From an uncultured Coriobacteriales bacterium (GTDB lineage: Bacteria; Actinomycetota; Coriobacteriia; Coriobacteriales; Eggerthellaceae): 12,680 nucleotides of DNA. Positions 4,655-11,106 of the stretch are shown piece after piece (position 1 is the stretch's first letter; every line of letters starts with the position of its first letter). Under the pieces are notes generated by a model. It did not search any database. It saw nothing but the letters and a program-made list of their open reading frames with translations, and was not told where the DNA came from. Where the stretch lies: positions 1 to 12,680 of the forward strand of contig CAMPNZ010000041.1 in assembly GCA_946892075.1 (NCBI GenBank), given 5' to 3'. Made by a program: the position numbers and the translations under genes.

Positions 4655-6568
4655 ATGAATATCGTTTTACCAGACCACTCCCAAAAAAATCTCCCCGAAC
4701 ACGCAAGCGTTTTTGACCTCGCGCAAAGCATTAGCCCTGCGTTGGCCAAAGCGGCGCTGGGCGGACAAGTGAACGGCGCTTTGGTTGACCTTTCGTGCGA
4801 ATTGCACGACGGCGACGAAGTTACCATTCTTACTGATAAGTCGAAAGAAGCGCTTGACTTGCTGCGTCATTCCAGCGCGCACGTGCTTGCTCACGCGCTG
4901 AAAGATTTGTACGGCGATGTGAAATTTGGCGTTGGACCTGCGGTTGAGGGCGGCTTCTACTACGATGTAGAACTTGATCATTCCATTTCAGTTGACGATT
5001 TGGAACACATCGAAGCGCGCATGGCTGAACTGGTTCATGATGCGCTGCCGTTTAAGCGTGAGGTTGTGTCGCGTGATGAAGCGCTTAAACTATTCGCTGA
5101 CCAGCCCTTTAAGTGCGAGCTTATTCGCGAACTTCCCGAAAACGAAACCATCACTACCTACACGGTGGGCACGTTTCGCGATTTGTGCCGCGGACCGCAT
5201 GTTCCCGACACATCGAAAATTGGCGCCTTTAAGCTGACGAAAGTTGCAGGCGCGTACTGGCGCGGCGATGCTGAAAATCAGCAGCTCCAGCGCATTTATG
5301 GCACGGCCTTTTTCAAGAAGCGCGACCTGGATTCGTACCTGACGACACTTGCGGAAGCCGAAAAGCGCGACCATCGCAAATTGGGCAAAGACCTGGGAAT
5401 TTACATGATGAGCGACATGGCTGGCGCTGGTTTGCCGCTGTATCTTCCTAAAGGTGCGCAGGTCATTCGCATTCTTGAGTCGTGGCTGCGCAAAGAGCTG
5501 TACGCACGCGGCTACAAAGAGGTTATAACGCCGCACATCTACAAGGCTGACGTATGGAAAACCTCTGGTCACTACGATTTCTATCACGACAATATGTACT
5601 TCTTCAAAGTGAACGAAGGCACCGACGAGCAGCCGCGCTATTCCGAATACGGCGTGAAGCCTATGAACTGCCCAGGTCACGTAATGCTGTATGCCAATTC
5701 TATTCACTCGTACAAAGATTTGCCCGTGCGTTTCTTTGAGTTCGGTACCGTGTATCGCCATGAAATGAGCGGCGCTGTTCACGGGCTTATGCGTGCACGC
5801 GGCTTTACGCAAGATGATGCGCATTTGTTCTGTCGCAAAGATCAAATTGTTGACGAAGTGGCCGCCATTCTCGATTTGATGGACACCGTGATGTCGGAAT
5901 TTGGCTTTACGTATGAAGCTGAAATTTCAACGCGTCCCGAAAAGTCGATTGGCTCGGACGCTATGTGGGAACAGGCAGAAACCGCGCTGAAAAAGGCGTG
6001 TGAACTGCGCAAACTTCCGTATGAAATAAACGAGGGCGACGGCGCGTTTTACGGTCCAAAAATCGACATCAAAGTGCGCGACGCTATTGGACGCATGTGG
6101 CAATGCTCAACGGTGCAGGTAGACTTCAATTTGCCTGAACGTTTTAACATTACGTATCGCAGCGCCGACAATACCGAAGAGCGCCCGTTCATGCTGCATC
6201 GCGCACTGTTTGGGTCAATCGAGCGCTTCTTGGGCATTCTGATTGAGCACTACGCTGGTGCTTTGCCCTTGTGGCTTGCGCCAACGCAGGTTGTTATTTT
6301 GCCGATTGCCGACAGGCATAAGCAAGCAGCGCACGACATTGCCAAAAAGCTTACCGATCATGGTGGACGCGTGGAAGTGTACGAGCAAAACGAGCCGATG
6401 CGTATCAAAATTGCTAAAGCGCAAACAAGCAAAGTTCCTTACATGATTGTGCTTGGCGACAAAGAGCTGGAAACAAACACCATTTCGGTTCGCGAACGCA
6501 GCGAGGGCGATTTGGGCTCGTGGCCTGTTGAAAAGCTTGCTGATATTTTGAAAGCTGCGCAGAAATAG
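4655..6568 (+). CDS. thrS: Threonyl-tRNA synthetase
   Basis: Charges tRNA-Thr with threonine in the cytoplasm. The 637 residues have the full bacterial layout. A TGS domain (1-60) comes first. The editing domain follows, with HSSAH (72-76) and CRGPH (178-182). The class II catalytic core has the zinc ligands C339 (MNCPGH), H390 (DDAH) and H515 (LHRAL), motif 2 at FGTVYRHE (363-370) and motif 3 around R524. The anticodon-binding domain runs from about 540, opening with LAPTQVVILPIADRH. The start is the ATG at 4655 behind GAAAGGA. An in-frame ATG at 4580 would add 25 Cys-rich residues by translating the leader repeats; it has AAAGG only 3 nt away and lies at the predicted transcription start, so I reject it. 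The leader hairpins suggest translational autoregulation. The 3' end has a duplicated 17-nt segment downstream. Confidence 0.97.
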   Translation: MNIVLPDHSQKNLPEHASVFDLAQSISPALAKAALGGQVNGALVDLSCELHDGDEVTILTDKSKEALDLLRHSSAHVLAHALKDLYGDVKFGVGPAVEGGFYYDVELDHSISVDDLEHIEARMAELVHDALPFKREVVSRDEALKLFADQPFKCELIRELPENETITTYTVGTFRDLCRGPHVPDTSKIGAFKLTKVAGAYWRGDAENQQLQRIYGTAFFKKRDLDSYLTTLAEAEKRDHRKLGKDLGIYMMSDMAGAGLPLYLPKGAQVIRILESWLRKELYARGYKEVITPHIYKADVWKTSGHYDFYHDNMYFFKVNEGTDEQPRYSEYGVKPMNCPGHVMLYANSIHSYKDLPVRFFEFGTVYRHEMSGAVHGLMRARGFTQDDAHLFCRKDQIVDEVAAILDLMDTVMSEFGFTYEAEISTRPEKSIGSDAMWEQAETALKKACELRKLPYEINEGDGAFYGPKIDIKVRDAIGRMWQCSTVQVDFNLPERFNITYRSADNTEERPFMLHRALFGSIERFLGILIEHYAGALPLWLAPTQVVILPIADRHKQAAHDIAKKLTDHGGRVEVYEQNEPMRIKIAKAQTSKVPYMIVLGDKELETNTISVRERSEGDLGSWPVEKLADILKAAQK

Positions 6569-6713
6569 CACGCCATGCCGTGATGGGCACCACAACGTGA
6601 GTGTTGCGGCTGATGGGGAACGTGTCCGAGCTTGAGTGTTGCGACGCGTGCCGTTCGCCACAAAGGTAGGCAACGACGCGTGCCGTTCGCCACAACAAGC
6701 TGCGCAGAAATAG
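6552..6713 (+). repeat. Duplicated 17-nt thrS 3' end
   Basis: AAGCTGCGCAGAAATAG, covering the last thrS codons and stop (6552-6568), recurs exactly at 6697-6713, 145 nt downstream. Sequence beyond the 17 nt does not match, so this is not a simple long tandem duplication. It looks like a remnant of short-homology rearrangement in the gene-free gap between thrS and trxA. Confidence 0.85.
6642..6695 (+). repeat. Two exact 22-nt direct repeats downstream of thrS
   Basis: Positions 6642-6663 and 6674-6695 are identical, with a 32-nt period. Each begins CGACGCGTGCC and ends TTCGCCACAA, and includes the palindrome ACGCGT. A shorter 11-nt repeat (TGAGTGTTGCG) occurs at 6598-6608 and 6633-6643. The second 22-nt copy runs into the duplicated thrS end. 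No clear terminator or reading frame explains the block 6569-6715. Confidence 0.85.
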
Positions 6714-6725
6714 TGCTTTATTTGC

Positions 6726-6761
6726 TTGCAAGCTTGATTTATACGCGGTATAAGATATATT
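6726..6761 (+). promoter_or_regulatory. Candidate trxA promoter region
   Basis: Two overlapping pairs fit. TTGCAA (6726-6731) with TATAAG (6749-6754) has a 17-nt spacer, and TTGATT (6734-6739) with TATATT (6756-6761) has a 16-nt spacer. Either gives a leader of roughly 65-75 nt before trxA. The region is notably AT-rich beside its neighbours. Confidence 0.45.
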
Positions 6762-6770
6762 GTAAGCAAT
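6758..6770 (+). promoter_or_regulatory. TATTGTAAGCAAT motif at the trxA promoter
   Basis: A 13-nt sequence with the inverted half-sites ATTG-TAAG-CAAT overlaps the trxA -10/start region. The same 13 nt occurs upstream of nrdD (10858-10870). It could be an operator of a redox or anaerobiosis regulator, but one shared 13-mer between two places in a window this size is within chance expectation. Confidence 0.25.
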
Positions 6771-6789
6771 TTACTTTATGAAAGATTGA

Positions 6790-6814
6790 GCCCGCAGACG
6801 AGCCTTTGGCGGGC
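6790..6814 (+). other. GC-rich stem-loop in the trxA leader
   Basis: GCCCGC (6790-6795) pairs with GCGGGC (6809-6814) around a 13-nt loop and ends 7 nt before the AAAGGAG ribosome site. It probably stabilises the 5' UTR or modulates translation. No T-run follows. Confidence 0.4.
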
Positions 6815-6833
6815 GCCGAACAAAGGAGAAAAC

Positions 6834-7139
6834 ATGGCTACTTTAATTACCTCAGCAGAATTCGACGAAAAAGTTCTGAAAGCAGACGGCGTAGTATTGG
6901 TTGACTTTTTTGCAACATGGTGTGGACCTTGCAAAATGATGTCGCCTGTTGTTGACGAAATTGCTTCCGAGAACGAAGGCAAGGTAGCTGTTTACAAAAT
7001 CGACATCGACCAGGCGCCTGATGTTGCTCAAAAGTATGGCGTTATGAGCGTTCCAACCTTTATTGCTTTCGAGGGAGGACAAGTAAAAACCCAGCTGGTA
7101 GGAGCACAGACTAAGAAAGCACTGCTTGATATTCTGTAA
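6834..7139 (+). CDS. trxA: Thioredoxin
   Basis: Small cytoplasmic dithiol reductase that reduces protein disulfides using electrons from thioredoxin reductase. The 101-residue chain has the WCGPC active site (29-33), the buried D24 of VLVDFFA, and the cis-proline P74 in SVPTF (72-76), with the usual GG near the last strand. The start is the ATG at 6834 with AAAGGAG (6822-6828) 5 nt upstream. An in-frame TTG at 6786 would add 16 residues across the leader hairpin and has no ribosome site. It appears monocistronic, with its own promoter and 229 nt to the next gene. Identification is firm. Whether it is the main thioredoxin or a specialised copy cannot be told here. Confidence 0.95.
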   Translation: MATLITSAEFDEKVLKADGVVLVDFFATWCGPCKMMSPVVDEIASENEGKVAVYKIDIDQAPDVAQKYGVMSVPTFIAFEGGQVKTQLVGAQTKKALLDIL

Positions 7140-7158
7140 TTTGCTTATACCATGTATA

Positions 7159-7250
7159 AAACACAAGCTGTCTAGCACGCGTCAAGCAATAGTGATAATA
7201 TAGCTCGTGTTTGTTGACCGCTCTAACGTTATCTCACAGGTGAGCTTTTT
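7159..7250 (+). terminator. Possible termination region after trxA
   Basis: Two candidate structures. A long-range stem pairs AAACACAAGCT (7159-7169) with AGCTCGTGTTT (7202-7212), 10 of 11 positions paired, across 32 nt. Further on, GCTC (7220-7223), or a local CTCA/TGAG pair, sits before GAGC and five T residues (7242-7250). Neither is canonical, and I cannot say which one, if any, ends the trxA transcript. Confidence 0.35.
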
Positions 7251-7317
7251 ATTGCAACTTGCACGTATGAGTGTACGCTGAACGATCTTATAGGCTGTTA
7301 ATAAGCCGCAATGTGCC

Positions 7318-7349
7318 GCCACGCAGGATTTTTCTTGCGTGGCTTCTTT
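7318..7349 (+). terminator. Terminator-like hairpin just upstream of the PQ-loop gene
   Basis: GCCACGCAGG (7318-7327) pairs with CTTGCGTGGC (7334-7343), a 10-bp stem with one G-U, around loop ATTTTT, followed by TTCTTT. It ends only a few bases before the AGAGGAAG ribosome site of the next gene. It may be a true terminator of a trxA readthrough transcript or a leader attenuator. A GTG inside its right arm (7339) is an unlikely alternative start for that gene. Confidence 0.5.
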
Positions 7350-7368
7350 AAGAGAGGAAGCGACAATC

Positions 7369-7692
7369 ATGCCAGATGTGTTGGAAGCTATTATGCTTGT
7401 GTGTTTTGGTTTGTCATGGCCGCTGAACGCGTATAAGAATTATCGTGCGCGTACAGCCGCCGGAGCTAGTTGGCAATTTATTGCTCTTATTACCTTTGGA
7501 TATTTTGCTGGCATCGCCGCAAAGCTTGTAGCTGGTTCTATTACATGGGTTCTTATTGTTTATCTATTGAACTTAGTTGCTCTTGCTGCTAACTGGATTG
7601 TGTATTTCCGTAACGTGAAGCTTGATAAGCAAAAGCGCGATAAGCTTGAAGAAGCGTGGGTTGACCAGCTGAAGAAAGAGCACGCTGAATAA
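7369..7692 (+). CDS. Small three-helix membrane protein, PQ-loop/SemiSWEET-like
   Basis: A 107-residue inner-membrane protein with three predicted helices (about 4-20, 36-54 and 57-80) and a highly charged cytoplasmic C-terminal tail (84-107, Lys/Glu/Asp-rich). The pattern FGLSWPLNAYKNYRARTAAG (13-32) followed by GYFAGIAAKL resembles PQ-loop/SemiSWEET proteins: a Pro-containing first helix, a basic loop with ART-x-x-G, then a Gly-rich second helix. Such proteins dimerise to form sugar or small-solute transporters, but the substrate here cannot be inferred. The start is the ATG at 7369 with AGAGGAAG (7353-7360) upstream. It is convergent with nrdG, 24 nt apart. The gene is clearly real; the family is probable. 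Confidence 0.8.
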   Translation: MPDVLEAIMLVCFGLSWPLNAYKNYRARTAAGASWQFIALITFGYFAGIAAKLVAGSITWVLIVYLLNLVALAANWIVYFRNVKLDKQKRDKLEEAWVDQLKKEHAE

Positions 7693-7715
7693 ATAATCAT
7701 GATGAACGGCGTGCT
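7679..7715 (-). terminator. Candidate terminator of nrdG in the convergent gap
   Basis: AGCACGC (7679-7685) and GCGTGCT (7709-7715) form a 7-bp stem with a 23-nt loop. On the minus strand it is followed by CTTTCTTC, a plausible U-rich tail for nrdG. On the plus strand no T-run follows. It overlaps the last codons of the membrane-protein gene. Confidence 0.35.
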
Positions 7716-7716
7716 G

Positions 7717-8280
7717 TTACTGCGTGTGAGGCACCCAGCTGTGTGTGCTGTACAAGGGCTTATCGTGCCACAACACAACGCGCTTTTCAGCGAGCGTTTT
7801 TGGCACGTCTATCAGACGCTGGTTTGACGATCCGCAAAACCGCAGCGTAATGTCTTTTTTTGCTTCAATGAACGGCCCGTCCACCAATACATCAATGCAC
7901 GAGAGTATGTCGCTTGTAAATGGTGTGTGGCGTGGCGAGCGCTCGTCAATTAAATTTTCGTAAATATCGCCCGTATAAATCCAGATTGTTTTGTGCGGAT
8001 ACTGCGCGCGCACCGCTTTTACGAGCGGCGCTATTCCTTCCTGATTAGCAGGTTCCATAGGCTCGCCGCCTAAAATGGTAAGCCCGTCTACATAGCGCGG
8101 CGCTAGGCTTTCCAAAATGGCATTGAGCGTTGCTTCGGTGAATTCTTCGCCGAAGGAGAAATCCCACGTTTGTGGCTGAAAACAATGCGGACAGTGATGC
8201 GTACAGCCCGATACAAAAAGGGAAGTTCGCACCCCTTCGCCATTTGCAATATCAAAATATTTAATGGTGCCGAAGTGCAT
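7717..8280 (-). CDS. nrdG: Anaerobic ribonucleotide reductase activating protein NrdG (radical SAM)
   Basis: Radical-SAM activase that uses a 4Fe-4S cluster and S-adenosylmethionine to make the glycyl radical on NrdD. The 187-residue chain has the cluster motif C26-x3-C30-x2-C33 in GCTHHCPHC, preceded by the NGEGVRTSLFVSGC segment typical of NrdG, then GGEP (71-74), the DGPF-x-x-x-KKD region (134-143) and RFCGSSNQR (147-155). It is somewhat longer than the roughly 155-residue E. coli enzyme. A strong AGGGGAG ribosome site (8284-8290) precedes the ATG on the minus strand. It lies downstream of nrdD on the same strand, after an unusually long 287-nt gap with tandem hairpins, so it may be co-transcribed at a different level. 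Identification is firm. Confidence 0.96.
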   Translation of the reverse strand: MHFGTIKYFDIANGEGVRTSLFVSGCTHHCPHCFQPQTWDFSFGEEFTEATLNAILESLAPRYVDGLTILGGEPMEPANQEGIAPLVKAVRAQYPHKTIWIYTGDIYENLIDERSPRHTPFTSDILSCIDVLVDGPFIEAKKDITLRFCGSSNQRLIDVPKTLAEKRVVLWHDKPLYSTHSWVPHTQ

Positions 8281-8376
8281 GAACTCCCCTTAGCTCTGAT
8301 GCGCGGTACTGGTCGTATGGTGGTGCAACACGGATACGTCGTTGCGTTTACCTTAGCGTCTCCGTGCAGCAATTTC

Positions 8377-8559
8377 AGCTGCAGCCCCCTTCATCGTGGC
8401 AATACGGATGCGGCGAACGGGTTCTTGCTGGTGCGCCACCAGCAGCGCTTCCAATGAGCGCACTGCCAGCTGCTGGTGCGTTACCAGCAGCGCTTCCCAT
8501 TGGCGCACTTCCTCGAAACGCTTCCATCCGCAGCGCTCTGAGCTGCAGCCCCTTCAACG
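8377..8559. repeat. Flanking near-identical repeats around the nrdD-nrdG hairpin block
   Basis: AGCTGCAGCCCCCTTCATCG (8377-8396) recurs as AGCTGCAGCCCCTTCAACG (8541-8559), one base shorter and with one substitution. The two copies bracket the tandem hairpin units at 8426-8509, giving the block defined edges in direct orientation. Confidence 0.7.
8426..8509. repeat. Tandem 45-nt-period hairpin repeat between nrdD and nrdG
   Basis: Unit 1 (8426-8464) and unit 2 (8471-8509) match at 34 of 39 positions. Each contains TGCTGGT and ACCAGCA, a 7-bp stem (9 bp in unit 2) around a 5-nt loop (GCGCC or GCGTT), then a shared GCGCTTCC and GCGCACT. Both stems are perfectly conserved while loops and spacers vary, suggesting selection on RNA or cruciform structure. 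CGCTTCC occurs a third time at 8519-8525, perhaps a decayed unit. On the minus strand these lie in the nrdD-nrdG intercistronic RNA. Confidence 0.8.
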
Positions 8560-8567
8560 ATTTCGCG

Positions 8568-10742
8568 CTATAAGTGCAACACGCGGTCGCGAATTTCCTC
8601 GGTGCGGCCTTGGTTCCAGAATTGCGTTCCAATGTATCCGCAGGTGCGGCGCGTAACGTTCATCTTGTCCTGATCGCGATTACCGCATTGTGGACACTCC
8701 CAAATAAGCTTCTTATCTTCCTCGATGATTTTAATTTCACCATCGTAGCCGCATTCCTGACAATAGTCGCTTTTGGTGTTCAGCTCGGCATACATAATGT
8801 GGTCGTAGATGAACTGCAACACGTTGATAACGGCCTTCAAGTTGTCTTGCATGTTGGGCACTTCAACGTAGCTGATAGCTCCACCAGGCGAGAGCGACTG
8901 AAACGCGCTTTCAAAAGCAAGTTTCTCGTACGCGCTAATTTCTTCGCGCACATTCACGTGATACGAGTTGGTAATGTAGCCATGGTCCGTTACGTTTTTG
9001 ATAACACCAAAACGGCGCTGCAGTGCTTTCGCGAACTTGTACGTGGTTGACTCAAGAGGCGTGCCGTAAATCGAAAAGTCGATGTTATGGGCCTTTCTCC
9101 AGCTTTCGCATTTGTCGTTCATGTGCTGCATAATTTTAAGCGCAAGCGGCGTTGCCTCGGGGTCGGTATGGCTTTTACCGGTAAGGTAGTAAACGCATTC
9201 CTGCAGGCCAGCATAGCCTAAACTGATTGTCGAATACCCGCCGTAGAGCAGCTTGTCAATCACTTCGCCCTTTTTCAGGCGCGCCAAAGCACCGTATTGC
9301 CACAAAATAGGCGCAACATCCGAGCGCGTTCCCTTCAAGCGGTTGTGACGCGCCATAAGGGCGCGGTGGCACAGCTCTAAGCGTTCGTCAAAAATCTCCC
9401 AGAACTTATCCATATCGCGGCCTGAAGAAAGCGCCACATCAGGCAAGTTGATGGTAACAACGCCCTGGTTAAAGCGTCCGTAGTACTGCGGCTTTCCGTC
9501 TTCATTTACATACGGCGTCAGGAAGCTTCGGCAGCCCATCGGCGTGTAGCAATGACCTTCTCCGTTTTTATCGATCTTGAGTTTCTTCATGTATTTTTCA
9601 GACACATAATCGGGCACCAGGCGCTTCGCGCTGCACTTCGCAGCCAGTTCAGTAAGGTAATAGTAGGGCTGGCCTTCCTCGATGTTGTCGTCTTCAAGCA
9701 CATAGATAAGCTTCGGGAACGCAGGTGAAATCCACACGCCTTTCTCGTTTTTTACACCTTGGAAGCGCTGGTTGAGCGTTTCTTCGATAATAAGCGCCAG
9801 GTCTTTTTTCTCCTGCTCGTTTTTCGCTTCGTTGAGATACATAAACACCGTTACAAAAGGCGCCTGGCCGTTGGTGGTCATGAGCGTAACTACCTGGTAT
9901 TGAATAGTTTGAACGCCGCGGCGTATTTCTTCGCGAACGCGTTTTTCAACCGCTGCCGTAAAGTTCTCGTGCGAGGTTTCAACGCCCAGTTCGCGCAGCT
10001 CGTCTTGCAGTTCGCCCGCAATGCGATCGCGGCTAATTTGCACGAACGGCGCCAAGTGTGTTAGCGAAATCGACTGGCCGCCGTACTGGCTTGACGCTAC
10101 CTGCGCGATAATCTGCGTGGCAATGTTGCATGCCGTTGAAAAACTGTGCGGCTTTTCGATAAGCGTATCGGAAATAACGGTGCCGTTTTGTAGCATATCT
10201 TCAAGATTTACCAGGTCGCAGTTGTGCATGTGCTGCGCAAAATAGTCTGAGTCGTGGAAGTGGATGATGCCTTCCTTGTGCGCTTGCACGATATCGGGGT
10301 CAAGCAAGGTGCGCATGGTAAGGTCTTTTGACACTTCGCCTGCCATATAGTCGCGCTGAACCGAGCTAATAGTTGGATTCTTGTTGGAGTTTTCTTGCTT
10401 CACTTCTTCGTTGTTGCATTCAATAAGCGCAAGAATGGTGTCGTCAGTTGTGTTTTTGTGACGCTCTTCAGAACGAACGTAGCGGTAAATGATGTATTTG
10501 CGCGCCACTTCGAAATGGTCAAGGTGCATAATTTCATCTTCAACCATGTCTTGAATTTCTTCAACTTGTACGGTGTGACCAGCATTTTCGCACAAATCAG
10601 CCACGTTTGCTGCAGCAAATCCTATTTCGCGGTCGCTTAAACGCTGCTGCTCAGGCACTTCGTTATTGGCAGCCTGAATAGCATTGACAATCTTCGTAAG
10701 GTCGAATTCCACTTCCGCGCCGTTGCGCTTAATGATTTTCAT
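8568..10742 (-). CDS. nrdD: Anaerobic (class III) ribonucleoside-triphosphate reductase NrdD
   Basis: Oxygen-sensitive glycyl-radical enzyme that reduces ribonucleoside triphosphates to dNTPs. The 724 residues begin with an ATP-cone allosteric domain (1-95). The catalytic barrel includes HDSDYF (163-168), NCDLVNLEDMLQNG (174-187) and MGCRS (402-406), whose C404 sits where the thiyl-radical cysteine is expected. The C-terminus has a zinc site, C661/C664 with C683/C686, and the glycyl-radical loop RTCGYIG (699-705), radical on G702. The start is the ATG at 10742: GGAGA on the minus strand lies 7 nt upstream. An ATG two codons earlier (10748) abuts the ribosome site and is too close. nrdG follows on the same strand. 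No class I or II reductase is in the window. Identification is firm. Confidence 0.97.
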   Translation of the reverse strand: MKIIKRNGAEVEFDLTKIVNAIQAANNEVPEQQRLSDREIGFAAANVADLCENAGHTVQVEEIQDMVEDEIMHLDHFEVARKYIIYRYVRSEERHKNTTDDTILALIECNNEEVKQENSNKNPTISSVQRDYMAGEVSKDLTMRTLLDPDIVQAHKEGIIHFHDSDYFAQHMHNCDLVNLEDMLQNGTVISDTLIEKPHSFSTACNIATQIIAQVASSQYGGQSISLTHLAPFVQISRDRIAGELQDELRELGVETSHENFTAAVEKRVREEIRRGVQTIQYQVVTLMTTNGQAPFVTVFMYLNEAKNEQEKKDLALIIEETLNQRFQGVKNEKGVWISPAFPKLIYVLEDDNIEEGQPYYYLTELAAKCSAKRLVPDYVSEKYMKKLKIDKNGEGHCYTPMGCRSFLTPYVNEDGKPQYYGRFNQGVVTINLPDVALSSGRDMDKFWEIFDERLELCHRALMARHNRLKGTRSDVAPILWQYGALARLKKGEVIDKLLYGGYSTISLGYAGLQECVYYLTGKSHTDPEATPLALKIMQHMNDKCESWRKAHNIDFSIYGTPLESTTYKFAKALQRRFGVIKNVTDHGYITNSYHVNVREEISAYEKLAFESAFQSLSPGGAISYVEVPNMQDNLKAVINVLQFIYDHIMYAELNTKSDYCQECGYDGEIKIIEEDKKLIWECPQCGNRDQDKMNVTRRTCGYIGTQFWNQGRTEEIRDRVLHL

Positions 10743-10803
10743 GAGCATTCTCCGTTATCGTTATCGTTGTACGTGTTCGCATGACGTTTTGCTTAGGAGA
10801 TAG

Positions 10804-10822
10804 ACGTCGCGCGACACGACGT
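10804..10822 (-). other. Stem-loop in the nrdD leader
   Basis: ACGTCG (10804-10809) pairs with CGACGT (10817-10822) around a 7-nt loop. The perfect 10-bp palindrome GTCGCGCGAC (10806-10815) overlaps it. It lies about 60-80 nt upstream of the nrdD start on the minus strand. Either a 5' UTR structure or a protein site; the sequence cannot decide. Confidence 0.35.
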
Positions 10823-10857
10823 GCAGGCAAGGCAAGCATAAATACCTGATGCAATAG

Positions 10858-10870
10858 TATTGTAAGCAAT
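10858..10870 (-). promoter_or_regulatory. TATTGTAAGCAAT motif upstream of nrdD
   Basis: Exact second copy of the 13 nt found at the trxA promoter (6758-6770). On the minus strand it is part of TTGCTTACAATACTATTGC, which also contains CAATA-C-TATTG, an 11-nt inverted repeat slightly reminiscent of an NrdR box but with the wrong spacing. Candidate operator only. Confidence 0.25.
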
Positions 10871-11077
10871 CAAGAACAGCGCAGAAAGAACTTCCACCAT
10901 GCGATAGGCATGTGGCATTTCTGTGCGTACACGCAGTTTGCATGGGTGCCTGTGCTTGCAGACGAAATGCTTGTGCGTGCGCGGCTCTTGAAAAGGGTTT
11001 GCCGTGCGTGCGTCGCGTAAGACGTTTGTACCTTGCAACATGTGTATCATACTCCAATTGTGCGCAAAGTTGCATGA

Positions 11078-11106
11078 GAAATTCCACAAGATATTGTGGA
11101 AATTTC
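11078..11106. promoter_or_regulatory. Strong inverted repeat upstream of the permease gene
   Basis: TTCCACAA-GATA-TTGTGGAA (11082-11101) is a perfect 8-bp inverted repeat with a 4-nt centre. It extends by GAAA/TTTC across one bulged A to 12 bp (11078-11106). It is about 130 nt upstream of the likely permease -10 element. It may be an operator for a dimeric regulator or an RNA hairpin. The following CATTTTATC is only mildly T-rich, so terminator function is less likely. Confidence 0.45.

Noticed and set aside
8375..8656. Small protein encoded by the repeat block between nrdD and nrdG
   Set aside because: Frames on both strands are low complexity, overlap the nrdD 3' end and have no ribosome site. 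The repeats conserve RNA stem pairing better than peptide sequence.
10850..10880. NrdR box upstream of nrdD
   Set aside because: CAATA-C-TATTG has an odd 11-nt length instead of the usual 10-bp core symmetry, and no second box at the expected spacing is visible.
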